A stretch of DNA of 6,901 nt from JANRIZ01 sp033764445. GTDB lineage: Bacteria > Verrucomicrobiota > Verrucomicrobiia > JAWXBN01. The stretch is taken from NCBI GenBank assembly GCA_033764445.1, contig JANRIZ010000104.1, positions 1-6,901 of the forward strand, given 5' to 3'. Both the position numbers and the translations under genes were made by a program. Position 1 is the stretch's first letter, and each line of letters starts with the position of its first letter. The notes below the pieces were generated by a model, which was not told where the DNA came from, did not search any database, and was given only the letters and a program-made list of their open reading frames with translations. Positions 6,524-6,901 of the stretch are shown here, in pieces.

Positions 6524-6901
6524 CTAGTTTGCGGGGGCAAAATCGCTTTTGGCACCGACTTCCAAAATGCGTGAATCCGGGACTTTGCTGACAGGGGCAA
6601 AATTCCCTCCATGCCGGTGCTGTCCGTCAAAGGGTTCGTTCCCGACCTGATTATAGCAACAAATCATGCTCCAGCGGGGGTTGGGAGACTCGTTGGCGGC
6701 GGAGGCATGCAACGTGTTGCAATGGAAAAAACAGGTGTCACCCGGTTCCAGCTCGACATACACGAGCTCACACCGCTTTTTGATCGCCTCCACACGGTCC
6801 GGATTCGCACCGGCCTGGTTGCCCACGGTGCCATGTTCCACCCGTCCAAAATGGTGCGATCCCCGGAGGACCTGCAAACATCCGTTATCCCTGTTGGCTC
6901 G
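6524..6901 (-). CDS. Phytanoyl-CoA dioxygenase (PhyH) family protein, C-terminal part (cut by window edge)
   Basis: The minus strand is open from the right edge to TAG at 6526-6524, giving the last 125 residues of a longer protein. The fragment opens with DNGCLQVLRGSHHFGR, the hallmark of PhyH proteins. It continues with VELEPGDTCFFHCNTLHASAANES, which contains the distal iron-ligand His, then an Arg (PRWSM) in the position that binds 2-oxoglutarate, and ends with PVSKVPDSRIL. The family comprises Fe(II)/2-oxoglutarate-dependent oxygenases. The proximal His-x-Asp ligands lie outside the window, so only the family is assigned; bacterial members act on varied substrates. It converges on the glycosyltransferase gene with a 15-bp gap, so it belongs to a separate transcript. 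Confidence 0.9.
   Translation of the reverse strand, partial: RANRDNGCLQVLRGSHHFGRVEHGTVGNQAGANPDRVEAIKKRCELVYVELEPGDTCFFHCNTLHASAANESPNPRWSMICCYNQVGNEPFDGQHRHGGNFAPVSKVPDSRILEVGAKSDFAPAN

Noticed and set aside
6510..6524. Small hairpin (GGCA / TGCC) between the converging gene ends as a terminator
   Set aside because: The stem is only 4 bp and no T tract follows on either strand, so a bidirectional terminator cannot be supported.

Overview
The window looks like a chromosomal stretch of a Gram-negative bacterium of the Planctomycetota-Verrucomicrobiota group, most likely Verrucomicrobiota. The reasons are a small secreted FecR-domain protein with no sigma-factor partner, an outer-membrane beta-barrel protein ending in phenylalanine, a PhyH-type dioxygenase, a GH1 glycosidase, and few clear Shine-Dalgarno sites. 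This assignment is inference; there is no rRNA or tRNA here to anchor it.

Layout from left to right. Positions 1-201 (minus) hold the N-terminal 67 codons of a GH1 beta-glucosidase that runs off the left edge. A 276-bp divergent intergenic region (202-477) contains a strong 8-bp-arm inverted repeat and a plausible sigma70-type promoter facing right. Then, on the plus strand, come a secreted FecR-domain protein (478-1221) and, immediately after it, an outer-membrane beta-barrel protein (1235-2146). A 183-bp gap (2147-2329) carries a C-rich, A-poor tract and a near-perfect 20-bp palindrome that overlaps a weak promoter candidate. Next is a tightly coupled pair: a 788-aa multidomain protein (2330-4696) and, 6 bp later, a 601-aa protein (4703-6508). 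On the minus strand, converging with a 15-bp gap, lies the C-terminal part of a PhyH-family dioxygenase (6524-6901), cut by the right edge.

The most interesting part is the coupled pair. By eye, the 601-aa protein reads as an N-terminal PqqD-like winged-helix domain (the RiPP recognition fold), then a GT-A-like glycosyltransferase core with an intact Asp-Asp-Asp motif and a downstream Glu-Asp motif, then a helical C-terminal region. The 788-aa protein begins with a class I SAM-dependent methyltransferase, and the rest of it appears to be a diverged copy of the same PqqD-like plus GT-A-like plus helical architecture. In that copy the metal-binding motif has become Asp-Pro-Arg and the Glu-Asp motif Ser-Asp. 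The pair therefore looks like an active glycosyltransferase working with a methyltransferase fused to a degenerate pseudo-glycosyltransferase. A peptide or protein substrate, possibly a RiPP-like one, is suggested by the PqqD-like domains, but no precursor gene is visible in the window.
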